DNA from: Candidatus Zhuqueibacterota bacterium
GTDB taxonomy: Bacteria; Zhuqueibacterota; Zhuqueibacteria; Thermofontimicrobiales; Sulfurfontimicrobiaceae
NCBI GenBank assembly: GCA_016927835.1
Contig: JAFGMA010000119.1
Span: 1 to 53,388, forward strand
Length of the DNA stretch: 53,388 nt
Direction: 5' to 3'
Shown here: one piece after another, positions 9,368 through 17,328 of the stretch
How positions within the stretch are numbered: position 1 is the stretch's first letter
How the letters are laid out: the number at the start of each line of letters is the position of its first letter
Translations under genes and position numbers: made by a program
The notes under the pieces: model-generated
What the model was told of the DNA's origin: nothing
Databases searched by the model: none
What the model saw: the letters and a program-made list of their open reading frames with translations, nothing else

Positions 9368-10180
9368 TCAGTGCATCTGCGATGGATTTGCGAGCACAAT
9401 CCGAATCCAGCTTTCCTTCCATGTTAATGCGTCCCGCGCAGCATCGACGACATTGCGTCTTTCGGTATATCGTCCGGAAGACGGGAAGTCCGGATAAGCA
9501 GCGGGCGAAAAATCATCTCTGGATTGCCATGACTGCGCATCCCGATTCGCCTTTCCCGGAGCCACTCCCAGGTTGATTGCACCGTTCTGAGCAATCGCAA
9601 CCTGGTTATCGCTTGTATCGCTTAAAACAATCGGGATTTTAAATTCACAAAAGCAACCTTTTCCCAAATCCGCTGCCGCGGCTTGCGCACCCTGTGGTGC
9701 ATTCTGGGGAATTGAAACGCTGCTATCTGCGGTTACCAGTCGGATAGCATTCTGTTTTTCATACCAGCGGGCATTGAGTTTCGCTCGCTGCTCTGGTGTG
9801 AATACATCCCAGAAGCTATCTTCATTTTCCGCAAACCGGATTCGATTTGGTACTCCCCGGTAAAACATTCCGAAATGTTTCTTTTTATCACCGGTCAGAT
9901 CGAACCAGAGCATCACGCCACGCATTCGAATTTTTCCGGCTAAAAATGGATTGCTGCAACGGAGCGAAATATAAATAAAATCCGAATCATTCATGGCGCT
10001 CAACAAAAGCGCATTTTTTTGTAATTCAATCACCGGCGCCTGGCGCCATTCCGATGGATCTGCATCAATCTGCATTGAAATTGAATCTGATGGCGAGAAG
10101 CTTTGCAATTCCAGCAGTTTGCTGAACGAGAAGTGTGGGATGAGCAGCACAACTCCCATCGTTAGAATAATATATTTCAT
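9368..10180 (-). CDS. Exported DOMON/CBM9-like protein
   Basis: A 270-residue exported protein with signal peptide MKYIILTMGVVLLIPHFSFS. ATG 10178-10180 has AAAGGAATAGGCTG in front (good Shine-Dalgarno). The longer frame to 10321 would overlap the previous gene and is rejected. After the signal, QIDADPSEWRQAP followed by LLLSAMNDSDFIYISLRC and GVMLWFDLTGDKK is the start of a family 9 carbohydrate-binding / DOMON-like sandwich (a D-G/A-x-x-x-E-W opening, then a strand with D-x-x-Y-I). The remainder covers a cofactor- or sugar-binding beta sandwich with a loop of low complexity. It probably binds a ligand handled by the neighbouring outer-membrane receptor. The fold is inferred from motifs and the ligand is unknown. 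Confidence 0.6.
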   Translation of the reverse strand: MKYIILTMGVVLLIPHFSFSKLLELQSFSPSDSISMQIDADPSEWRQAPVIELQKNALLLSAMNDSDFIYISLRCSNPFLAGKIRMRGVMLWFDLTGDKKKHFGMFYRGVPNRIRFAENEDSFWDVFTPEQRAKLNARWYEKQNAIRLVTADSSVSIPQNAPQGAQAAAADLGKGCFCEFKIPIVLSDTSDNQVAIAQNGAINLGVAPGKANRDAQSWQSRDDFSPAAYPDFPSSGRYTERRNVVDAARDALTWKESWIRIVLANPSQMH

Positions 10181-10301
10181 CAGCCTATTCCTTTTCGTAC
10201 AAAATTCTGTGACTGAAAATCTTTTCCGCCAGGATCGCGTTATACAAGATCGGTGAAAAAAATCAGAATCTAACTTGTACCCCGGACAGGGAAGACTGGG
10301 C

Positions 10302-11123
10302 TTATTCTGCCACAACTTCAAAGCTCACACTCTGACTGGCAAATGCGCTGAAAATACCGAGACCATTTTCGATATTTGTTAGCGGCTCATTTAGATCTCT
10401 GGAATCCTGATTTCGTGACTCATACAAATCAGCATACTCCTGGTTGACACGATACACTTTCGCCACGTGATTTCCATAGTAGGAGATGTCGAATTGGGCG
10501 ATCCGGTAATGGTTGTGATTGGTCGGCGGGAAAACCATCCGTCTACTGAATTCACCATTTGGCGGACCTCCGAATCCGGTGATCTCTTCAGGATTCGTTT
10601 CAGTGCATTCAACCACGATATAAAACAGGGAAAATGCATCCTCTTTCCATTCAAGTTCGATGAATCGGGTGGAATCATCGAACATTCGTCCGGGCTCAAA
10701 CGTTTCCGGAATAATCAATTTGCTGGCGGAAATTGTTAAATCATCCGGTGGATAAGGCACAATTGTCTTCGCGGAGGCACTGGTACCATTTGCCTCAACC
10801 TGGATTTCAAATTCATCGCCGGATGCAACGGTCAAATCGTCACCTTGATAATGATAATACCCATTATCACCTGCACTCGGTACGAGCGCGTAGCTTGAGC
10901 CAGCTTTCGTAAGAGATACCGTCGCGTTATTTACCGGCGGAGCAGTTGTTGCTTCGCTGCCCAATGGGAGTGTTTCTGTAATTTGTATTTCAGAAACAGG
11001 TTCGCCGGCGTAGATATAGCCGCGCACAACAATTTGATCGCTTTCAGGTTCGAGCGTTGTATCTTTGGTACATCCGGATATGATCAGAAAAGCTGCGAAA
11101 ACCAGCATGGAAATATATTTCAT
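10302..11123 (-). CDS. DUF4249 family lipoprotein
   Basis: A 273-residue lipoprotein with signal MKYISMLVFAAFLIISGC (lipidated Cys18). The N-terminal half (VVRGYIYAGEPVSEIQITET, then NNATVSLTK and YHYQGDDLTVASGDEFEIQV) is typical of DUF4249, a Bacteroidota family that accompanies TonB-dependent receptors carrying a carboxypeptidase-regulatory-like domain. That is exactly the arrangement here: it starts 11 bases after the receptor gene. The role is presumably as a surface-exposed partner of the receptor, like SusD-type lids but unrelated in sequence; this is family knowledge rather than something shown by this sequence. Confidence 0.8.
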   Translation of the reverse strand: MKYISMLVFAAFLIISGCTKDTTLEPESDQIVVRGYIYAGEPVSEIQITETLPLGSEATTAPPVNNATVSLTKAGSSYALVPSAGDNGYYHYQGDDLTVASGDEFEIQVEANGTSASAKTIVPYPPDDLTISASKLIIPETFEPGRMFDDSTRFIELEWKEDAFSLFYIVVECTETNPEEITGFGGPPNGEFSRRMVFPPTNHNHYRIAQFDISYYGNHVAKVYRVNQEYADLYESRNQDSRDLNEPLTNIENGLGIFSAFASQSVSFEVVAE

Positions 11124-11134
11124 GGCAAATTCCT

Positions 11135-13618
11135 CTATTTTAAATTCATTTGTATGTAAACGGTGGGAGTGAAGCCGAGCATGGTCACATCGGTGATAGT
11201 AAGCGGCACTGTATCGAGATTATAATCACGGTACCAGATATTGCTATGATTATACAAATTGAAGATGCTCACGCCTATTTCTGTTTCCCAGTGATCCGAT
11301 TCCCATTTTCTGGAGCCGCTGATATCCAGGCGATGGTAATCCGGCAAGCGATTCGCATTTTTATCGCTCACGTGGATGTAGCTTTGCGATGATCCATCCA
11401 GGAGCGGGATATAATATTGGCTTTCAGGCGCTGTATACGGGCTGCCCGAAGCAAAGACCCAGGTGGCAGCCAGACTCCAGACACCAATTTGATATTTTGC
11501 AACCAGATTCACCTCATGCCTTCGGTCGTGATTCGCGGGGAATGTGATGCCATTGCTAATTGCCGGGAAATTATGACCTATTCTTCCCAGGGTATAACCG
11601 AGCCAACCTGTCAGGGCGCCTCGTTTTTTCTGCAACAGGAATTCGACGCCCTTTGCATCGCCGGTGCCGATGAAGAAATTGTCGACTGGCATAAATTGTC
11701 GTTGTCCGGGCGGTACACCCGCTGCAACTGCTCGCCGTGAAAATTCAATCATGTTTTCGAGTTTTTTCTGATAGGCTTCCACTGAAAATACATAATTTTT
11801 ATCTTCATAATTTATCCCAAGAATCCGGTGTTCCGCAAATCCCGGATCAAAATCTTCATCTGCCAGCAACCAGAAATCCCTGGCGCCCTGGGTGACATCT
11901 TCATTTGAAAACTGGTTCACAAATTGATAATACTGTCCCCAGGCTCCCTTCAAATTCACATTTTTAAAAACCGGAATGACCAGCGATGCGCGAGGTTCGT
12001 AGTATAATTTATTGGTTCTATCGTAATGCGAGCCGCGCAATCCAAGTGTCAATTCGGCTGATTTTATCGTCCATTTATCCTGAGCGTAAGCCGCATTCAA
12101 CAATGCTTCTGAATTACGGGAAAATATCAGGATTGAATCATTGCGGAAGGAACTGAATTCATTTTTAAAATTAGATAGTTGATATCCGACGTCAAAGCGG
12201 TGGGATGAACTCGCCTGCCAATCAAAATCGATTTTGTACGTTGTATCCCAGACTTCATTATTTTCTTTGGAAGCATTATCGAAATTTCTTCTGTTCGCCA
12301 TGCTGTCATTATGAACCGGGGTAATCCCTGAAAATTCTGCTTTTCGATCGTAGTCGCTGAAGTAATTCGAATGTGCCGCGAGGAGATCCGCATGTAGCCG
12401 ATCTGACAGATGCCGTGACCATTTGCCACTGAATCCCAGGTTACCCCAGCGTGTGAAATCTGTTGTTTCCAGGCTGGCACTGGCGCCGGAATCGGGAAAA
12501 CGCAAATCCATATCAGACATATCCTGTGATTTGTCCAAATCGTCCCTGCCATTGTAAAAGCTGAAAGTCAAAATATCTTTGGATGAGGGTCGAAGCGTGA
12601 GTTTGCTGTTCAAATCATAAAAATAAAAACTGGGCTTAAATTCTGTCTGCATTTGATTGCCGCGCATGGGACCACCGCCGCCGCGAACCGGACCTCCAAC
12701 AGCGCCGCCATTTTCTTCACCAGTCATAAGTCCATAAATGCTGTCGTACAACGGGCTGCGAATAAAGTCAGTATAAGATCGCCGTCCAGCAATTAAAAAT
12801 GTGCCCCAATTGGATAAAGGTAATTCAAATATCCCGCGTGCACTGAGAAGATTGATGCCATAGCTGAATTGCGTTCTGGATTGATGACCGGTTTTGCCGG
12901 TTAAATTTACCACACTGGAAATCCGACCGCCATATTCAGCGGGAAAGCCACCTTTATAAAGCTGAATATCTTTGATTGCATCGGCATTGAATGCGCTGAA
13001 AAAGCCGAAGAAATGATCGACATGATAAATCGTCATGCCATCGAAGAGCACCAGATTCTGGTCTGGTGTACCACCCCGGACATACAGACCCGACGAGCCA
13101 TCACTGACGCCGCTGATGCCGGGCAGCAACTGAATGGTGCGGAAAATATCGGCTTCCCCGGTACTTGGCAGCGTTGATAATTGTCGCGGTGAAAAAGTGA
13201 TTTTGCTGACTTCGGTCGGATTTGCATCAAGCATCTCCGCCTGTGCCGTCACGGTGATGCCTTCAACCTCTATGACGGTCGGTTTCATGCTAATCACCAG
13301 CGGCTCATCACGATGAATCGGCTGCACTTCGATCATTCTGCCGATGTACCCGATGTAATTCACCTGCAGCGAACACACCTGCACCGGTATGTTTACCAAA
13401 ACAAAATAACCATCCAAGTTGGATGCTGTTCCGATGTGAGTTCCTTTGAGGGTGATGTTGGCGTACGGCAATGCTTCGCCGCTCCGGGCATCGCGCACGT
13501 AGCCTTTGATATTCGATTTCGATGGTGCTTTCCGGGCATGAAGGTGCGGGGTGATACTGATGAGCGTCCATGTAAAAATGATAAGCGGCAGCGCATGGCG
13601 TTTTCGAAAAGAATGCAT
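11135..13618 (-). CDS. TonB-dependent receptor with carboxypeptidase-regulatory-like N-domain
   Basis: An 827-residue outer-membrane receptor. ATG 13616-13618 is chosen over the upstream start at 13645 because GGAGGA lies just in front and the signal peptide (LPLIIFTWTLISI) begins there. Order: signal peptide; CarboxypepD_reg-like sandwich at about 35-115 (IKGYVRDARSGEALPYANI, SNLDGYF); plug at about 125-240 (LPSTGEADIFRTIQLLPG, SSGLYVRGGTPDQNLVLFDG, FPAEYGGRISSVVNL); then a 22-strand-type barrel to the C terminus (VYIQMNLK). No TonB box is obvious. It heads the unit with DUF4249, the DOMON-like protein and the lipoprotein. The family is certain; the substrate is unknown. No anti-sigma or ECF sigma gene is adjacent. 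Confidence 0.92.
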   Translation of the reverse strand: MHSFRKRHALPLIIFTWTLISITPHLHARKAPSKSNIKGYVRDARSGEALPYANITLKGTHIGTASNLDGYFVLVNIPVQVCSLQVNYIGYIGRMIEVQPIHRDEPLVISMKPTVIEVEGITVTAQAEMLDANPTEVSKITFSPRQLSTLPSTGEADIFRTIQLLPGISGVSDGSSGLYVRGGTPDQNLVLFDGMTIYHVDHFFGFFSAFNADAIKDIQLYKGGFPAEYGGRISSVVNLTGKTGHQSRTQFSYGINLLSARGIFELPLSNWGTFLIAGRRSYTDFIRSPLYDSIYGLMTGEENGGAVGGPVRGGGGPMRGNQMQTEFKPSFYFYDLNSKLTLRPSSKDILTFSFYNGRDDLDKSQDMSDMDLRFPDSGASASLETTDFTRWGNLGFSGKWSRHLSDRLHADLLAAHSNYFSDYDRKAEFSGITPVHNDSMANRRNFDNASKENNEVWDTTYKIDFDWQASSSHRFDVGYQLSNFKNEFSSFRNDSILIFSRNSEALLNAAYAQDKWTIKSAELTLGLRGSHYDRTNKLYYEPRASLVIPVFKNVNLKGAWGQYYQFVNQFSNEDVTQGARDFWLLADEDFDPGFAEHRILGINYEDKNYVFSVEAYQKKLENMIEFSRRAVAAGVPPGQRQFMPVDNFFIGTGDAKGVEFLLQKKRGALTGWLGYTLGRIGHNFPAISNGITFPANHDRRHEVNLVAKYQIGVWSLAATWVFASGSPYTAPESQYYIPLLDGSSQSYIHVSDKNANRLPDYHRLDISGSRKWESDHWETEIGVSIFNLYNHSNIWYRDYNLDTVPLTITDVTMLGFTPTVYIQMNLK

Positions 13619-14069
13619 GATTCCTCCGTTCCTGAATCGTGTCAAATTGAGGATTGATTAAATTGGCTGGAGTGAATAACTTTCTATTTTAAATCAATTA
13701 ATATACAAAATGAACCTGGCATAAAGCGCATCAAACACGATGATGAATCCTGCTGTTTAAGCTGATATTCTGAATCGTTATTTATTAGACACCAAAAAAT
13801 AAAAAAGCATTTACAAAAATTTTTTTTTAGCTGATTCGGTTTTCATTTGAATCGACTGATGAACCACTTGTTGGTTACGGCAGAAGAAGGGCATCGACTG
13901 AGTTTTTGAGGGGATTGGTTTTGGCGAAAGTGAATTTCCGCACTCCACATTTTGGGGAGGAGAGATTTTTAAGTTCGCGATGGTAAAATTTAGCGGATTT
14001 GAGATTTATCCAGGATTGGCAGATTGATTTTGCGAAAGTAAACTTTCGCACTCCTCTTTGCTAATTTTT
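13619..14069. other. Intergenic region with degenerate duplication of the ADH 3' end
   Basis: The region between the alcohol dehydrogenase and the TonB receptor. Bases about 13640-13900 are AT-rich and should contain the receptor promoter; no gene is seen. Bases about 13921-14026 are a diverged direct repeat of 14029-14127, described as a separate feature. Confidence 0.5.
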
Positions 14070-14127
14070 TTAAATTCGGGATGATAGAATCTGGCGGATT
14101 TCAGTTTCATCCAGGATTATCGGATTG
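13921..14127. repeat. Tandem direct repeat covering the 3' end of the iron-type ADH gene
   Basis: Two diverged copies, about 13921-14026 and 14029-14127, align over their whole length with one 7-8 base indel. Both contain GCGAAAGT (13924 and 14032), CGCACTCC/CGCACTCCT, GCGGATTT and CCAGGATT (14010 and 14111). The second copy includes the last codons of the ADH gene. Read on the minus strand, the first copy still spells a decayed version of that C terminus (N-L-P-I-L-D-K-S-Q-I-R-stop versus N-P-I-I-L-D-E-T-E-I-R). The second copy also contains a perfect palindrome, TGCGAAAGT-AA-ACTTTCGCA, at 14031-14050, just downstream of the ADH stop. Confidence 0.7.
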
Positions 14128-15242
14128 TTTTTATTCCCGGTTTCACGAACGATCCTGTCAATGTCATTGGCTTGCACGCCAAAATCGCCCAGGCGCGGCA
14201 AGTCAAGCAGATCGATCCATTCGTCCAATTTGTCGGTTAACGCCTGGCAGGCAGCCTCGATTGAAAGTGTCTGGTCTTCGACAATTAATTTCCCGATAGC
14301 AGCAAATTTGCCCAAAGCCGGATCGCGGTAACCCTTTGTCACGAGAAGTTTTTGGATATTTATCCGGGTGGCGACGCCGATTAGAGTGCCACAAATTGCG
14401 CCGTGCGGGATACGAAAGAATCCGCCGATAGGACCCGCCAGCCCATGCACAATTCCCAGCCCGGCGTTCGCAAGCGTGATTCCGGACATCAGGGATGCGT
14501 ACGCCATGCCAGTTCGTGCTGCCAGGTTATTTGTGCTACCGATAACCGCCGGAATCAGGCTATTCTTCAGGTGACGGATGCCGCTGTACGCCAGGGCGTC
14601 AGTCAAGGGAGACGCGTTGATCGATACGTAGGCTTCCAGCAACTGGGTGAAGGCGTCCATGCCACAGGCTGCAGTGACCGATGGCGGACATGAAAGCGCC
14701 AGTTCAGGATCGATCACTGCGATATCCGGCACGAAATTATCATGGCGGAGCGATTTCTTGAATCCGTCGGCACGGACGTGACTGAGCACGGCATTTTTCG
14801 TGGCTTCGCTGCCGGTTCCCGCTGTGGTGGGCACTGCTACAAACGGCACTTTTCGTCCGTCGTGGGTTTTGGTGCCGATGCCTTCGAGGTAGTGGTTGAC
14901 CGAAGTCATCTGGGGCAACATCGCAGAGACAGCTTTTCCGGCATCGATCACGCTGCCGCCGCCTATGGCGAGTACGGCTTCAATTGAGCGAGATCGCGTT
15001 TCAGAAACGATCTCATCGATTAGTGCCGGAGATGGTTCACCCGAAACCGTTTTGTGTACGACCGAAAGCGACTGTGCTGTCAGGGAATTGAGCAAGGATG
15101 CCAATTTTCCCGATGCGTTCAAAGAATGAGCGCCGGTTACAAGTAGAATCGAATGCCCAAGACTTTTGGCGATTTTGGGCAGTGACTCAATCCTTCCTGA
15201 GCCGAAGATAATTTTCGGCGTTCTGGTAAAGCTAAATTCCAT
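14070..15242 (-). CDS. Iron-type (group III) alcohol dehydrogenase family protein
   Basis: A 390-residue NAD(P)-dependent dehydrogenase of the Fe-ADH superfamily, near the usual length of 385. ATG 15240-15242 begins 2 bases after the upstream gene stops; the longer open frame is a read-back into that gene. Residues 94-97 (GGGS) form the nucleotide-binding loop; PTTAGTGSE is at 138-146. Of the four usual metal ligands (Asp, His, His, His), D196, H266 and H280 are present, but the His in GMDALTH is Gln200 (GMDAFTQLLEAY). Relatives with Gln there exist, so activity is not excluded, though metal choice or reaction may differ. The substrate is unknown; it is co-transcribed with an LsrG-like monooxygenase. 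Confidence 0.88.
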   Translation of the reverse strand: MEFSFTRTPKIIFGSGRIESLPKIAKSLGHSILLVTGAHSLNASGKLASLLNSLTAQSLSVVHKTVSGEPSPALIDEIVSETRSRSIEAVLAIGGGSVIDAGKAVSAMLPQMTSVNHYLEGIGTKTHDGRKVPFVAVPTTAGTGSEATKNAVLSHVRADGFKKSLRHDNFVPDIAVIDPELALSCPPSVTAACGMDAFTQLLEAYVSINASPLTDALAYSGIRHLKNSLIPAVIGSTNNLAARTGMAYASLMSGITLANAGLGIVHGLAGPIGGFFRIPHGAICGTLIGVATRINIQKLLVTKGYRDPALGKFAAIGKLIVEDQTLSIEAACQALTDKLDEWIDLLDLPRLGDFGVQANDIDRIVRETGNKNNPIILDETEIRQILSSRI

Positions 15243-15244
15243 GA

Positions 15245-15553
15245 TTACCAGGTAGTCCTTTCCGTGGGGCAGATGATATGGTGTTTCACGCCCTCGCGCG
15301 GTTTTGCCATCCAATCCGAGACGGTTTCCCGCCATTTCAAATAATGCGCAGTTTTTTTATGCGCCGCTGCTGCTTCATCCGATTCATAAGCTTCGTATAA
15401 AATAAACCGGCTGGGATCGTCGGCACATTGCAGGACATCGAATCTCAAATTGCCTGCTTCCCGTACCGACGCATTATGGTTCGCAATTGACGCCTGGATA
15501 AAATCCTGAATATGCTCTTGTTTTACCCAAACGTAGACACAGGTGGCATGCAT
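15245..15553 (-). CDS. Antibiotic-biosynthesis-monooxygenase (ABM/LsrG-like) protein
   Basis: A 102-residue dimeric alpha+beta-barrel protein of the ABM family. The signature is close to LsrG: VYVWVKQEHIQDFI, NHNASVREAGNLRFDVLQ, then SRFILYEAYESDEAAAAHKK and a terminal WM-x-x-PR. LsrG isomerises phospho-AI-2; other ABM members are quinol oxygenases or act in sugar and aromatic degradation. ATG 15551-15553 has AAGGAG 8 bases upstream; an in-frame TTG two codons earlier (15557-15559) is less likely. It overlaps nothing and ends 2 bases before the ADH start, so both form a tight operon. No lsrK, lsrF or luxS-like gene is present, so a role in AI-2 processing is not supported by context. Confidence 0.85.
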   Translation of the reverse strand: MHATCVYVWVKQEHIQDFIQASIANHNASVREAGNLRFDVLQCADDPSRFILYEAYESDEAAAAHKKTAHYLKWRETVSDWMAKPREGVKHHIICPTERTTW

Positions 15554-15939
15554 GTGCAAAGCTCCTTTTTGAAATTAAATTCCATATCTACACCATATAG
15601 ATTTTTAAAAATTTATCATGGTTCGCCCAAACGGCGTGCGGTTTCGCAAAAGATGATTTGCGATTAAAGATTAACGATTTTTGATTCGCGAAGCAAAGCC
15701 TTCACAAATCGAATATAGTTAATTTTTATTCTTAAATCAAAAGAAAATTGAAAGTGGTGAACTACGCTTGTTTTGGAAGATCCTGATTAAAATAATATCG
15801 CGAGATACGCGAAAACAACAGGTAGTGATTTTATCTTATCGCGTATCTCGCGGAGAATTTTAACTCAGGCTTGAAGCTCTTGTTTTGAAATGAACGTCTG
15901 ATTCGCAGTTGGATTTAAAGCTTCGAGTCTTGAAGTGGC
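15554..15939. other. Intergenic region with long inverted repeat
   Basis: The region between the aminotransferase and the monooxygenase. It is AT-rich at 15560-15780, with no gene. It contains the large inverted repeat at 15781-15871 listed separately. The promoter of the monooxygenase/ADH pair should lie in its lower half. Confidence 0.5.
15781..15871. repeat. Long imperfect inverted repeat (CGCGAGATACGCGA)
   Basis: The left arm at about 15781-15814 and right arm at 15837-15871 pair over about 33 bases with a few mismatches. The perfect core is TCGCGAGATACGCGA against TCGCGTATCTCGCGG, itself near-palindromic. The outer parts, CCTGATTAAAAT and ATTTTAACTCAGG, also pair. The loop is about 22 bases. 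It lies downstream of the minus-strand aminotransferase gene, so it may act as a transcript-end stem or be an interspersed palindromic (MITE/REP-like) element; there is no U-run as in a classical terminator. Confidence 0.6.
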
Positions 15940-17190
15940 TTATTTTCGATACGCATCAGCGACTTTTTCAATCATTTTTGCAATATCGTCGATATCTTTT
16001 TCCGTGTGTTTGTAGCTCCACATCCAGCGAATGGATCGGTCGAGGTGTGCCCTGGCATTGGGAACCATATCTCCGCTGAAATCATAATCTTCCAGCCACG
16101 GATTCACCTTGATTCGACGTTGATATTCGCGCGTTCCTTTATGCAGCATCGTCATTGTCTCGGGCAAAAGGTAATATCGAGCAGTTCCGCAAATTTTCAA
16201 TCCTTCGGCATTCAGTGCATCTGCAAATTCGTCGGGAGTGCAATTGAATTGATCCGGATCGACCTGAATCGCATAGAGCCAATAGCCGTGTTCGGCTTCT
16301 TTAAGGGGCGAACGCGTAGACCGGATGCCATCGATCCGATTGACTTTTTCATTCAGCAGTTCTGCCAATTCCATACGGCGTTTCAGCTTGGGCGGAAAAA
16401 CCTTGAGCTGGACCAGTCCCAGTGCCGCACGGAACACATCATAGCGATAATTGTATCCCAGCCGGGAGTGAATCCGTCCGAATTTCTCGCGAAATTCCTC
16501 AACGCCGCGCAGATTGGTATATACATTGGCGAGTTCGGCGATGCGCTGATCGTTCGTGATCACCATTCCGCCGCCGGAAGCGCTCAGTGTTTTTTCCGGG
16601 GAAAACGCCGGCGTGCCGGCATTTCCCATAGTTCCTGCAATTTTTCCTTTGTATTTAACCAGCGGTACCTGGCAACAATCTTCAATAACCGGCAAGTTAT
16701 GTTTTCTAGCGACCGCCATGATCGAATCCATATCACACATCTGACCATACCAGTGAACCACTAAAATCGCTTTCGTTTTCTTCGTGATGACCTTCTCAAA
16801 ATCGGCGCCACCTGGAATACCTGATTGCAAATCGACATCGGCGAAAGCGGGCACGCAGTTTTCGGATAAGATGCCCTGTGCCGAGCCATAATCGCTAATA
16901 GCGTTGATAGCGATCTCTGAGCCGGGTTCCAAATCGAGAGCGGCGACGGCGACATGCACGGCTGCGGTGCAATTGGTGATGCCAACAGCATATTTGACGC
17001 CCCAGGCTTCTTTCACCGCATTCTCGAATTCGCCGATGGTATCGCGCAGCAAACCGGCTTCATCCACCGCGCGCACCAATTCCAGATGTTCTTTGACCGG
17101 GAGCGTTCGCGGAAACACCTGGTGAAGCGGATTTTTATCATCGCGCACAGGCGTTCCACCCTTAATTGCTAAATCGCTTAATTTCGACAT
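15940..17190 (-). CDS. DegT/DnrJ/EryC1/StrS family aminotransferase
   Basis: A 416-residue PLP enzyme of the sugar/cyclitol aminotransferase family. Typical landmarks: N-terminal A-I-x-GGTPVR, the PLP phosphate-binding region at 73-76 (NCTA), H146/W147 with GQMCDMD, catalytic Asp171 in IEDCCQ, and the Schiff-base Lys200 in FSPEKTLSASGGGMV. Members transfer amino groups to keto sugars or keto-inositols. A start at ATG 17188-17190 is supported by GGAGG six bases upstream. Neighbours (Gfo/Idh oxidoreductase, IMPase family, ADH) suit an aminosugar or aminocyclitol route, which is an inference. It has its own 138-base upstream gap and probably its own promoter. Confidence 0.9.
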   Translation of the reverse strand: MSKLSDLAIKGGTPVRDDKNPLHQVFPRTLPVKEHLELVRAVDEAGLLRDTIGEFENAVKEAWGVKYAVGITNCTAAVHVAVAALDLEPGSEIAINAISDYGSAQGILSENCVPAFADVDLQSGIPGGADFEKVITKKTKAILVVHWYGQMCDMDSIMAVARKHNLPVIEDCCQVPLVKYKGKIAGTMGNAGTPAFSPEKTLSASGGGMVITNDQRIAELANVYTNLRGVEEFREKFGRIHSRLGYNYRYDVFRAALGLVQLKVFPPKLKRRMELAELLNEKVNRIDGIRSTRSPLKEAEHGYWLYAIQVDPDQFNCTPDEFADALNAEGLKICGTARYYLLPETMTMLHKGTREYQRRIKVNPWLEDYDFSGDMVPNARAHLDRSIRWMWSYKHTEKDIDDIAKMIEKVADAYRK

Positions 17191-17328
17191 AAAAAATCCT
17201 CCAGCAAAGTATGATAAGGCAAAGTTAAAATGTACGACTTATGATAGCTTAATATACCACATTTCAAAGTCAAATAAAATGGATAATTTTCTCTTTTTTT
17301 TAGATTATTTTCTCATCGGTCGGTATTA

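Noticed and set aside
15245..15553. AI-2 quorum-sensing (lsr) locus
   Set aside because: Only the LsrG-like protein is present; no LsrK, LsrF, LsrB or LsrR counterpart is recognisable nearby.
16006..16764. 252-codon plus-strand open frame
   Set aside because: Antisense shadow of the DegT aminotransferase, which has all family motifs in its own frame.
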